The notes beneath the pieces are model-generated. The model saw nothing but the letters and a program-made list of their open reading frames with translations. It had not been told where the DNA came from and did not search any database. A stretch of DNA of 64,000 bases from Strigamia acuminata (taxonomy: Eukaryota > Arthropoda > Chilopoda > Geophilomorpha > Linotaeniidae): positions 4,216,001 to 4,280,000 of the forward strand of contig OX442322.1 of the NCBI GenBank assembly GCA_949358305.1, read 5' to 3'. Positions 29,236-39,700 of this stretch are shown in pieces. Both the position numbers and the translations under genes were made by a program. Each line of letters opens with the position of its first letter. Position 1 is the first letter of the stretch.

Positions 29236-29617
29236 GGCAATAATTCAACCGCTGGATTCCCTGCAATTGGGCAAATTGGCTAGACGAATGAATATTCCAT
29301 TCTTCAGAGGCGTGTTCTCCAGAGACACATTGCCCGTCAAAGCCAGACCCTTCGAATGTGGGATTGTTAATTTGAATACGCATCTGCAAAGTGGTAGCCA
29401 TTGAATGGCGTACGCTAAAAATAAGCGAGACAAATTATACTTTGACAGTTTCGGGGATCTTCCGCCTCCTATTGAATTGTACCGTTACCTGGGAGACAAT
29501 ATAAAATATAACGTTTATCAATATCAATCGTTTGACGAAGTCACGTGCGGACATTTGTGTTTGTTCGTATTAAAAAAATGGGAAGCGTTAATAAGGCGAG
29601 AGACGACTTCCACTTAA
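29236..29617 (+). pseudogene. second adenain-like protease, broken by TGA
   Basis: Upstream of the break the frame carries IPFFRGVFSRDTLP and CGIVNLNTHLQSGSH, where His is the catalytic residue of the usual GTHW. TGA at 29402-29404 stands where Trp is expected, so TGG to TGA is likely. The frame continues with Tyr/Asp (KLYFDSFGDLPPPIELYRYL) and the Cys region (TCGHLCLFVL) to 29617. This is the commoner Polinton protease form. Its start is unclear: the frame overlaps the end of the pVI-like gene. Having this plus the protease at 17252 is unusual. Confidence 0.75.
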
Positions 29618-31047
29618 ATCCAGTGCACAGATTTGGACTGACCCCGCGCAAAATTGCCAAACGAGACGGAAGTAATTTAACGTATGACGAACACGAGCAG
29701 ATTAGGCGAATGGTGTTCGGTCACAGAAACGATATCGCTCAACTAAAAAAAGATTTTGACGTTGGAATACCAGACCCAGCTGCTGCAGGCAGTGCCACGC
29801 TTATGGATGATATGAAATCACGAGTCGACGACCATATTAAACAGAGTTTACAGGATGATGAGCGAATTAAAGTGAACATAGTTGCACATAAGGCAGAAAT
29901 GGCTGAGGAAATAAAGCACATCAAACAGAGTTTACAGGATGATGGGCAAATTAAGGCTGAAATGACTGCAGAAATAGAGCGCATCAAACAGAGTTTACAA
30001 GATGATGAGCGAGTTAAAGCAAAGCTAGATGCACATAAGGCTGAAATGACTGCAGAAATAGAACGCATCAAACAGAGTTTACAGGATGATGAGCGAGTTA
30101 AAGCAATGCTAGATACATATAAGGCTGAAATAGTTGCGGAAATAGGGCACAACAAACAGAGTTTACAGGATGATGAGCAAATTAAAGCAATGCTAGAAGC
30201 ACATAAGGCCGAAATGAATGCAAAAATAGAACACATCAAACAGAGTTTACAGGATGATGAACGAGTTAAAGCAATGCTAGATGCATATAAGGCTGAAATG
30301 GTTGCAGAAATAGAGCGCAACAAACAGAGTTTACAGGATGATGGGCAAATTAAAGCAATGCTAGAAGCACATAAGGCTGAAATGGCTGCAGAAATAGAAT
30401 CCATCAAACAGAGTTTAGAGGATGATGAGCAAATTAAAGCAATGCTAGAAGCACATAAAGCTGAAATGGCTGCAGAAATAGAACACATCAAACAGACAAT
30501 AGAAAAAGGAGGCACTGAGCAAATGAGAGCAGACATAGATAAAAATAAAGCCGAAATAGAAGACATTATAAAAGCTTTTATTGACGAAGTTATACAAGTT
30601 GAAAAACATATTGTGAAATTTGAAAATTATCCACCACCCAACCCGAGAAGAGTCTACTTCTATTACGGGGAAGGAGAAGTATTTTTTTCTTATGATGATA
30701 AAGTAACATCAGAGTTTACAACATTTAGAAGATGTGAAATTACAAGTATAGATGTTTTATCGCACAACATGCATTTACCTAATGTATATCCAGAAGTTCG
30801 CATTACAAACCTAGCAATTGTTTGTGCGAATTTGCAGGCACCTTTTGAGGACCCCTTTCTGATTGCTGAGATTGTCCTCGATGAAGGTAAGAGTCTCTGG
30901 AAACATGTTTGCGATCCTCCGGTAAAAATAAAAGCTAAAGAAACACTCCTTATTTTAGGGCTACCAGAAGAAGTTGGTAAAATACCATCAACGTATCAAG
31001 TGTTTATTCACTTTAATTTGTTTAATGATTACCCAACACAACCATAA
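29578..31047 (+). CDS. coiled-coil fibre-like protein with 28-residue repeats (489 aa)
   Basis: The ATG at 29578 (MGSVNKARDDFHL) follows an A run and overlaps the protease end. A head of about 90 residues is followed by eight repeats starting IKQSLQDDE and carrying HKAEM and AEIE. Seven are 28 residues, the second is 21, and a degenerate ninth follows. Both lengths are multiples of seven, so a coiled coil would stay in register. The last 150 residues (from YPPPNPRRVYFYYGEGEV) look beta-rich and could be a globular knob. The plan recalls trimeric fibres at capsid vertices; that role is inferred. Confidence 0.65.
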   Translation: MGSVNKARDDFHLNPVHRFGLTPRKIAKRDGSNLTYDEHEQIRRMVFGHRNDIAQLKKDFDVGIPDPAAAGSATLMDDMKSRVDDHIKQSLQDDERIKVNIVAHKAEMAEEIKHIKQSLQDDGQIKAEMTAEIERIKQSLQDDERVKAKLDAHKAEMTAEIERIKQSLQDDERVKAMLDTYKAEIVAEIGHNKQSLQDDEQIKAMLEAHKAEMNAKIEHIKQSLQDDERVKAMLDAYKAEMVAEIERNKQSLQDDGQIKAMLEAHKAEMAAEIESIKQSLEDDEQIKAMLEAHKAEMAAEIEHIKQTIEKGGTEQMRADIDKNKAEIEDIIKAFIDEVIQVEKHIVKFENYPPPNPRRVYFYYGEGEVFFSYDDKVTSEFTTFRRCEITSIDVLSHNMHLPNVYPEVRITNLAIVCANLQAPFEDPFLIAEIVLDEGKSLWKHVCDPPVKIKAKETLLILGLPEEVGKIPSTYQVFIHFNLFNDYPTQP

Positions 31048-32950
31048 GCCTTGGTATGAATACAATCTTCTAATATCACTCGTTTCTTGTCTTTCACTGA
31101 CAATGCCAATTTGTCCACCTCGACCGTTGTGAGAACGTGCAGTTTTGACTTGATCGTTTCAAATTTCAATCTGTGGGCCACCCGTTCTCCGAACAATATC
31201 TTCTTGTACGCCTCCAAGTCCAGCTCTTGCTCCACGACGGCTTTCTTTATGCCTTTACATCGCATGCTCGTTTTCCCGTTCACGTTATAAGCGTAACATT
31301 TGGCTCTTAGCCCTACAAACTCTTCTATCGGCTCGCCGGCAGTCTCGTCTTTGAAGCATCCTATGACCCGTCTGTTTCTGCCGTCGGGTGGATCGTAATT
31401 AGACAGATCCATCACTTCTGGTATTTCTTCTCTGAAGAACAAGTAGACCGACGGAGCTTCTATTTCGTACATCAAACTATCCGTATCCGTCATCAGCAAT
31501 CTCAGCTTGTCTGAGAATTTTTTTTTCATGACGTTGTAATGAAAGTCATGTAGCAAGCATTTAGACAAGTCCAGGATAGTTAATCCGCTGTAAATAGGTT
31601 TGTCTAACGTCAATTCCAGCTGGAATAAGCTTCGTTCTCCGTGCACACCACTTTAAACGAATAACCACACGGCTCGTGAGAATTAATGGTGATCGAATGT
31701 GAAGTGGGTTTGATCTCCACTTCAGGCACTAAGAATGCCTCAAAATCAGCGTAGCAAACGTACGGTACAGGATATTTTTTTTTTTCACTCTTGAACGTAC
31801 AAATCGTTCCTTTTTCGGGGCATTTAGTGGCGGAGGAAGTGTTTTTTCCGCAGTATCGTTTATGCTTAACAAGCACTTTGGCGCTGGAATACCCGTTCAT
31901 ACAGTTCATGCAATAATACCTCTTGTGGCCATCACCGACGCTCATGAGTCGTGAGAAATCCTTGATCCACATGTAATGATTTTGTTTCTTCAGTAGATTA
32001 ATAGTGGTAAGGCGGTTTGTCTGAATATTCACTTTTATCGGGACAATCCGTGACGTGGGCAGCAACTCGAATACATTAATGTTCAAACTTTCATTTCGTC
32101 TTTCGAACGTAAGCACTTCTTTCGGCCCCACGGGAAAAACTAGCCCTTCGAGGTTGAGTTTGTCCAAAAACTGTACGTAATAACCAGCTCTGCTAACATG
32201 GTCGGGCGCCGGATATAAGGCAGCCAATACGGACCACAAAAAACTTTTTTGATCCGAGTTCTGGACATTTATGACGGCCTTTTTACTGCGTAGATGTTCA
32301 TCCAGTTCCTGATATGATGATTCTTCGGGAACGGAGTGGAATACTGTCAGGTGTTTGTCTCTACCCACAATGTTCATGAATTGGTTGTCGCAGTAGTGAC
32401 ACGGAAAATAACCGAGCAAACGTTTTAGATTCCTCACAAGTCCGTAGCAATTGTTTCCATAGAAGAATAGATCGACGTGATGTTTCCTGTTTCTGTGTAC
32501 GCTCACGTATCTTTGCACGCGATTGCTGACCCAAAAATAAATAGTCACTTCGATATCGGGATTCTGCAACTGGAATTTTTCTACGTTTCTGTAAGTCAAC
32601 AGAAATTCAAAGCTTTCCAAGTTCAATTCATGCTCATACTTTAAGTAATTTGGTACATGTTCGGGATGATTAGCTGTAGGATGTATACATGCAAGAACGG
32701 CCCAAACAAAAGACTTTTGCAACTCAATTTTAAAAGTCAAAACCGCTTTCTTATTGCGAATGACGACCGGTAAATCGTTTTTCATACTCAACGGAATTGT
32801 CGGAACATCTTTGTACCATCCACCTTTCTGGTGTAAAGCACCAAAACCAATTTTAATCTCGTCCACACAAAGGTAATATAAATAGTCGTGAGTTTCGACA
32901 AATTCGGCATTTTGTATGGCCAGTTGTTTTGCAGCCGAATCCAGAATGTG
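31029..32950 (-). pseudogene. pPOLB: protein-primed DNA polymerase B, main part, internally deleted
   Basis: Two frames make this piece. 31610-32950 holds the N-terminal region (KSFLWSVLAALYP, zinc-like CMNCMNGYSS then HKRYC) and exonuclease motif I (YADFEAFL). 31029-31646 holds palm motif C (LMTDTDSLMYEI) and a KCYAYNV / KCKGIKK-type C-terminal part (here RCKGIKK). The segment that should lie between them (exonuclease II and III, terminal-protein region, palm motifs A and B) is missing, and the frames are shifted at the join near 31620. The upstream end is cut by gypsy B at 32950; the N-terminus is at 45484-45907. It ends tail to tail with the fibre-like gene, overlapping by 19 bases. Confidence 0.85.
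32947..32950. other. target-site duplication of gypsy B, left copy (TGTG)
   Basis: TGTG borders the left LTR and recurs at 45484-45487 after the right LTR. Four bases is usual for gypsy elements. The LTR itself also begins TGTG, so the exact border could shift. Confidence 0.75.
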
Positions 32951-34617
32951 TGTGACGGTGACGACCACAACTCCTATCGCATGATAGTACCGGGTATAAG
33001 TCGCGTGAAATAGTGAATAATACGAGATAAAATAAAGACAACAAGTTTCTCAAAACACTACATTTATTGTTGTCAAACAATAGAATCAAATCTAAAAGTT
33101 ATACAAATTCTAATGCCGACATTTGGCAAGTTAAATACAAGTTAAACTATACATGAATTGGCTGTAAAACAGTCCTAAAATAATATGATTACGGTTAATG
33201 GTGATCCTGGGTTCGGGAACGGCAAAACGCCCGCTCGACCGAGATAAAGATGTCATCTATGCGTAGCCGGGCTGGCTGTGTCCTCGCGGCTTCCGTCGGT
33301 GCTCCGTAATCGTGAAACTGGTTCCTTCGCGCTCCTTCGCGTTCCTGGTTCGTATCTGGTGTAATGGTCCGTGTAATGCTTCTTGGTTCGATCCGAGAGG
33401 TGCGGTTGACTCATGTGCACCGCCACAACTAGGGTTGGAAATTGGTAATGAATAAATGAAGTCATTTATTCGCCAAGGTTCCGCTTGCGAATTATATTTA
33501 ATTCGCGATGTTGTGAGTTTAATAAATTAACTCAATAAATTGTATTCAATTTATTGTTACGAATTTGATTCGTCATACAGTGAAATAAGTCTCGTGACTT
33601 ACTTCGGTTGTTAACTTGTTGCCAAGTTTAAACAATTAAGGTGTATTTATCAACTACAAAATATAATAAAGGTTAAACATCGCAACACACAATTGCCGTC
33701 AAAGTTCGCCTTGCTGAGCAGAACAGTATCGCGCGTGCCCTAAATAACAGTGCGGTGAGAGACGGCACTGGTATTCAGGGGGATATAGCCCGCAGTTCTG
33801 CACAACAGAATTAATCACCCGAGATACTACTCATAAGTAGACTGCTTTGGCACCATCACCGAAGAGATACAACTTTCCCAAACACATAGTGCTACTGGCG
33901 GTAACTGTATGTTTTGCATGCAGACTGCTTTGGCACCATCAGGTGATGGAGTCAATCTCTTGCAGTAATAGTGCTACTGACGGTTACTAAATACTTTGGT
34001 ATCACACGTGATTCTATTGTCCGACCACGAGGATACTTATGCGGGAGGCTTTCTCCTCGGCAAGACCGTTTGACGGAAACATGAACAGTCCGAACTTCGC
34101 CTTCAGTTGACGGGGGTTGCATGGCTCAGCAGAGCCATGCTATGCATAGTCCGGTAGGACCATGCCCTGAGTAAGAAACAGTTATTTGACATGCGGAACA
34201 TACCAAATAACCAGAAATCAAGAACTAACTTTACTTCCTGTTGTCAGGGAGTTTTATACTCGGTGGGATTAGGTTCCACCAATCTCGTATCGCAGGAAGT
34301 GGATATGGAGACGCAAATTGGGATTATGCTAATCTTTTAGCATAAACCGGAACTGGATACCGGGGACAGGAAATGGATACACAGAACGGAAATACATTCT
34401 GAAAATGGGTTTCATGTCGCGTACCCGTGATAAAGCAAGAATACCTGCTTTGTCTTATTGAGTATTGATAATATAACTTTATATTATCGATCTAAATTAT
34501 ATTTAGTCATAGCAAACATAACAATATGTTTTGTGAACCATTTCTATGTAAAATAGTAAGTTCGAGGTTGAATTTGCCGCTAGTACTAGTGGCGCCATCT
34601 ATTGCTAATTTGTCACA
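32951..34617 (-). repeat. gypsy B 3' LTR (1667 bp)
   Basis: On the minus strand it begins TGTGACAAATTAGC and ends GACGACCGTCACCGTCACA-like, shown in part as CACCGTCACA. A TATA-like GTATAAAACT lies at about 34251-34260 (minus). It contains a short internal duplication: ACTGCTTTGGCACCATCA occurs near 33842 and 33924. Confidence 0.92.
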
Positions 34618-34987
34618 CATCCCCCTTAATAACTAAACATATACTCTTATATTTTATGTTATTCTTTAGGAATATCATTCGTGTCAAATTCATCCATGTC
34701 AATAAATATTTTATTTCCAATATTTATAAGGCCCACGAGTGTTTTTTAATAAACATGTTCTTATCCTTAGGATGCTCAAAAAATGCTTTTTTATTTTCTC
34801 CTTTCAGAGACGGTTATAAAAATAGTTTGGTTATTATTAAAACAATAAACATGAAGTCTTTTCGTATAACGAAGAAGCACTTCTTACAAAAATCTTCGTT
34901 AAAGAATTTTCTGGTTACATATTATATTTTTGTTTTTATCACAGAACACACAAACAAACTGCTAATTGTTTTAACTTTGAACATGGC
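34618..34987 (-). other. gypsy B 3' untranslated region and polypurine tract
   Basis: Minus-strand AAGGGGGATG (34618-34627) is the polypurine tract directly before the LTR. The rest is AT-rich with no credible gene; the plus-strand ORF across it is a shadow. Confidence 0.75.
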
Positions 34988-36370
34988 TTAATCTTGACCT
35001 TTTTCGGTCTCCGTGGCGGGCTTTTGCCTGTCCTTTGAAGAAGACTTTTTGCCACGTTTCTTGGCGGGAAGGGGTTCTTCCGGTTGCCGATCTATGAAAA
35101 ATGCAGCGGTCGCAACAACTTCCGTGGCGATGGGCGTTTCGGGTGCTTTATCCCCTGCTTCAGGCTGATCAGTCGATCCGTCTTCTTCATTGATCATCTT
35201 TTTGAGATCTTCGTAGATGTCAATCACCGGGGGCAAAACCAAAATCCAGCCTTCACATATTTGATTTTTCATCTCATCCGCGATTTTTCCCACGAGCAGA
35301 TTCCAAAGGTGCTCCAAAATGTTGAAGCCCTCAACGCGACGTGGATTCAAGATCATTTGCATAATCCTGGTCACGTATCCTACCGTTATCTGATCGGGAA
35401 GACCCGTAATTAATTGACGAGAAATGATAATTGCAAGTCGAGCCACGATGGGGTAGTAGTATTCAACCTCCCAAACAAATAACTGTCCTATCTTGGTGTT
35501 CGGAGGAACTTGGTAAGGTTCAATTAAGAACTCGTTCGAAATTCCGTGTTCCACAACGTTTGGCATGGGGACTAATGCGGCTTCGTCCGTTTGGGTCGCA
35601 TTATCTACGCAGACAATACTTGGCATTTTTTCCAAACCCATTTGAAGGCCAAGGGGCGTTCTTCGTGAATTCATAAATTCAGGATCCTCGTATACAGCTC
35701 TGCCATCGTTAGACAATAAAGCTTTGCAAAGGTGGCAGGTTGCCCATTTTCGGGGTTGTGGATCGAACAACCCTTTAACCACGAATGAAACAAACTTGGG
35801 GTTCCAGGGTTGGATTTTTAATCGTCGTTTCGATCCGAAACAATTACCGCACGATGCCAAATGGCATCCGGTCCCGGAGCCGGACATCCAGCCGACCCCG
35901 AAACAAAAGGGGCACGGTATTTCGCCCTTCGCGAGCTCCAAATTGTCGTGTGGAATTCCCAATTCCAGGTCGCGATCGCAGGCGGCTTTTCGACGTAGTG
36001 CCTTTTCTTGCTTGCTAGCTGCTCTTTGTTGAGCAGTCATCGGCTGCAGTTTGGGGGCTCTGGTGGACACAAACGTACGTTTCCCTCTAGCCGTATTGTA
36101 TCTAGGAGTATACACTACTTCGCGCGAAGTCGTGGGTGGCGGCGAGTCGTAATGAACGTATTCTCGCTGTTTACGTTTGTTGTCTTGATGGCGATTTCCT
36201 TCGGGATTTCGATTTGCCTCTAATTGGACAATCTCGTCCAGACTTCTCTCATGAGAGGTCGACGAATCGTTCATTCGACTCGTACTTGGTTTATGGACCG
36301 GCTGTAAAGGATGGCTTTTGGAGAAACTGTCCTTTTTTGGTATAAGGAAGGTTTCTTGGGTAACCTCCAT
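34988..36370 (-). CDS. gypsy B ORF3, cysteine-rich protein of unknown function (460 aa)
   Basis: ATG at 36370 opens an intact frame. The N-terminal 120 residues are polar and probably disordered. The core at about residues 135-240 has CDRDLELGIPHDN, CPFCFGVGW, CGNCFGSKRR, CHLCKALL and YEDPEFM, and matches the gypsy E ORF3 core in order and spacing. The C-terminal part differs: it has hydrophobic helices (YYYPIVARLAIIISRQL) and a Lys-rich end. There is no signal peptide or clear membrane anchor. The ORF lies 3' of pol, where errantiviruses carry env, but nothing supports an Env function. Confidence 0.8.
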   Translation of the reverse strand: MEVTQETFLIPKKDSFSKSHPLQPVHKPSTSRMNDSSTSHERSLDEIVQLEANRNPEGNRHQDNKRKQREYVHYDSPPPTTSREVVYTPRYNTARGKRTFVSTRAPKLQPMTAQQRAASKQEKALRRKAACDRDLELGIPHDNLELAKGEIPCPFCFGVGWMSGSGTGCHLASCGNCFGSKRRLKIQPWNPKFVSFVVKGLFDPQPRKWATCHLCKALLSNDGRAVYEDPEFMNSRRTPLGLQMGLEKMPSIVCVDNATQTDEAALVPMPNVVEHGISNEFLIEPYQVPPNTKIGQLFVWEVEYYYPIVARLAIIISRQLITGLPDQITVGYVTRIMQMILNPRRVEGFNILEHLWNLLVGKIADEMKNQICEGWILVLPPVIDIYEDLKKMINEEDGSTDQPEAGDKAPETPIATEVVATAAFFIDRQPEEPLPAKKRGKKSSSKDRQKPATETEKGQD

Positions 36371-36738
36371 CGCCGTTTTGGGTACAGCCGTTTTTGGGCG
36401 AATTTCCTTTGGGAGAGCATCTGGGTTGTTTTCGTAAGTTCGATAAAATTATCAATACACGAAAATGTCCTGCTTTTTTTAGAAGCGTATCTTGTGGAAT
36501 TATGAGTGTAGTCGCCTCGACGACAACTTGGAGTTTAGAGCACGTGGCTTTCAAATCTTCCGCCGCTAATAAACGAATTCCGCTGGTTCGTATTTCTTCG
36601 AATATTCAAAGAAATTTCATGATATATATATATAACTTTATATGCATAATTATAATACCTGTATTCGTTGATTGATAGTTAACAATGTCAACGCGTTTGA
36701 CCGTGATTTTTGTTGAACTTGACGAAGTTCTTCTTCTC
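36371..36738 (-). other. gypsy B spacer between pol and ORF3
   Basis: AT-rich with a (TA)n run near 36620. No polypurine tract like that of gypsy E and no ORF of note. Confidence 0.5.
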
Positions 36739-39700
36739 TCACGTGTGTGTTAGAAGACTGAGTATAGAACGAATCTTTTGAGGAAGTTCTTCCATATCTT
36801 GATTATCTAATTCTTGTGAATTAGATTTGTTAAATTCGGAATTTGCCGACATCCAATCAGGGTTTGGATGATCTTCCAATTTTCCTTTTTTCTGACCCAG
36901 AGTCCATGTCTCAATCGGGTATGAAGGGATATACGGGGTGAGATCATCCGTATTTATTGATGGTTCAATTGAATCATCTAATAATTTTCGTAAGGCGTAT
37001 GCACCTCCTGTTAATACGGCCGTGATTTCCCACGGTCCGTCTCGTTTTTCAGCAAATCCTTTAATAATGCCTTTGTCTTGATTGGAAAGAATATGTGTAT
37101 TTTTCCAGACTAAATCACCTACTTCATATTTGCAAATATGAAATTTATTACGGTGAATTCTGTCGTGTTTCTCGTAATTTAGTTGGATCCTACGGTGCAT
37201 TTCTTGGTGTGCTCTTCGTAAAATCCCGAGTAAATTAAACACGAATTCCTCAGGGTTATTTTTATCGAATTTATTCGCGTGTTGAATAATTCGCGGGTCG
37301 AAAGGTAGTGTTACTATTCTTCCCGTATTTAATAAAAATGGCGTCGATCCGGTTGCTTCGGATTTTGCCGTCCTGGATGCAAATGCAAATTCATTCAGAA
37401 AACGTGGCCAGTGAGAGTGCACATCAGAATAAATTGCAAGCATTATTTTGATATCCCTGTTTGCCCGTTCTGTGGGGTTGGCCTGAGCATGATAAGGACT
37501 TATATGAGTCATTTTAATGTTGTGCCTTTTACAGAAACCCTCATAGATGGTGGATGCGAACTGTTTTCCATTATCGCTGATAATTTTCCTGGGGTAACCC
37601 CATCTATGTACGATATCACCTAATTTTGTTATAATTGCTTCACTTGAAGCTTTGCTTAATGGGGCTAATTCTACCCATTTAGTACATTGATCGATTCCTA
37701 CTAAAATATATTTATGTTGGTATTGTCCAGCGGGTTTGGGACCTATGAAGTCTAAACAAAGAACTTCCCATGGCTGTGCCATATTGTGAGGAGTATAACT
37801 CGCTCTGTGTTTGCGGTGTTGACTAGGTTTGTATTGTTGGCAATGAACACAACTACGAACATAATTACACGTGTCTTTGCTCATTTTAGGCCAATAATAG
37901 ATGAGTTTCGCTCGTTCGAGCGTTTTACTCATCCCCGCGTGTCCACTTAACGGATGTCCGTGGCATGCGAACAACACTCGTCGTACTAAAGACGGTGGAA
38001 TCACCGCTTTAAATCCGTTGCCGGAATCATTTAATTCTTCTTCAAATGTTGGTTTGAAGAAGATTAACATTTCAGAATCATTACTATTCTCATCTTCATT
38101 ATCATGATTTTCTTTGAAATCTAGTTGGTAGCCTTTGATGTCTTTCATCCATCGCTTAGTTTTCCTATTTTTCTTTTGTTCAACTTCATCTAACTTTAGA
38201 TGAGTTATTATTTTTCTGCATTCGTAATCTTTGAGCTGAGCTTCGATGATTTCTGCTCTGGTAGGAGGAACTATACTTAGTACTTCGGTTAACGCACTAA
38301 ATAAAGTTTCTGGTTCAACATGACCTTTCTCCCCCTTTTCCAAAGAATTATTTAATTTTTTGGAATAATCAAACTTTACTGACACGTTTGTTAAGAACTG
38401 ACAGGGTTTTGGTTCTTCTCTACGAGTAACTTCTTTATTTCCGTCCCACTCGGGCCAGAATTGAGTTATTTCTGTGGGTTCGATATAATCATCCTTCGGA
38501 ATGTCTTCAATGCTCAAAGGAGCTCTTGAAAATGCGTCTGCGACTTGATTTTGAGTACCACGACGATACTTAATTTTAAAGGCGCCGCATTGCAGTTTAA
38601 TTGCCCATCGGCCAAAACGACCAGAAGGTTCTGGCGTCCCCATTAGCCATTTTAAGGCTTCTGCATCTGACTCCAGGGTGAAAGACGTGTATTCTATGTA
38701 GGGGCGGAAACGTTCTACAGCCCATACTACCGCTAGACACTCTAGTTCGGGAGTAGTGTAACGTTGCTCGGCTCCTCGAAGTACGCGACTAGCGTAAGCT
38801 ACGGGTCTTGGAGTTTTAATCCATTTGTCCTTGTTTTTGTCAAGAAAGTCCACATCTTGGCATAACACCGCTCCTAATCCTGAATGTGAAGCGTCTGTTA
38901 GAATCACAAAGGGTTCGAGCATGTTAGGCATTAACAAAACTTGAGTTTCGTCGCATAAGATGTCTTTAATTCTTTCGAAAGCGTCCATTTGCTCTTGTCC
39001 CCAGACAAAAGTTGCTTTCTCATGCATTATGCTAGTCAGTGGAGTAGCAATTTCACCGTGGTTAGGAATAAACTTCCTAAAGAAATTTGCCAACCCGTGA
39101 AACCTTTGAACATCTTTCGATGTTTTTGAGGTTGGAAATTTTCGTACTGACGCGATTTTGTCAGGATCCGGGGCCAATCCATTTGGAGTGATTAAATGTC
39201 CCAGAAATTTTAGCGTAGTTCTGCCGAACTTAGACTTTTCTTTATTTACGGACAAGTTGGCTTTGTCTAGTCGTTCTAAGACATCTTTAATGTGACCGAG
39301 ATGTTGGTCCCAGGTCTGAGAAAAGATAATTACATCGTCTAAATAGACTAATGCATGTTTATATAACGCGTCACCCATAACTTGTTCCATTAGAGCTTGA
39401 AATGTACAAGGCGCGTTACATAACCCAAATGGCATACGTACAAATTGATAGTTGCCTTTTGGAGTATAGAAAGCAGTTTTCTGCTTATCTTCGTCTTCCA
39501 TCTCTACTTGATAATATCCTTTTGTAAGGTCAAGTGAGGTGAAGTATTTTGCCTGATTCGTATTGTGCATGAGCAAATCAATACTGGGCATTTGGATTGC
39601 ATTGATTTCGGTGATCGCATTTAGCCATCGGTAATCAATACATAACCTATATGTGCCATTTGGTTTGGCAACTATTACGGGATGACTTATATAAGGTCCC

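Larger units (their letters stand above)
23482..29243 (+). pseudogene. pVI-like membrane-active capsid protein, split by copia C
   Basis: The likely ATG is at 23482, 19 bases after the MCP stop, and only three codons precede copia C. The frame resumes after the duplication at 28850-28854 and runs to 29243. The resumed part is basic at first, then has a Gly/Ala/Leu-rich hydrophobic stretch (PLLLPLLGALGGLAGGAAG) followed by a Lys/Arg-rich amphipathic tail ending FYLKPYG. This composition and place match the Polinton counterpart of adenovirus pVI, thought to disrupt membranes on entry. Confidence 0.7.

Noticed and set aside
29739-30566. Long minus-strand ORF opposite the fibre-like gene (275 codons)
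   Set aside because: It is a shadow of the repeats on the plus strand; low-complexity Ser/Cys/Leu product without its own signals.
34602-34991. 129-codon plus-strand ORF
   Set aside because: It crosses the LTR border and the 3' untranslated region of gypsy B, with AT-driven composition.
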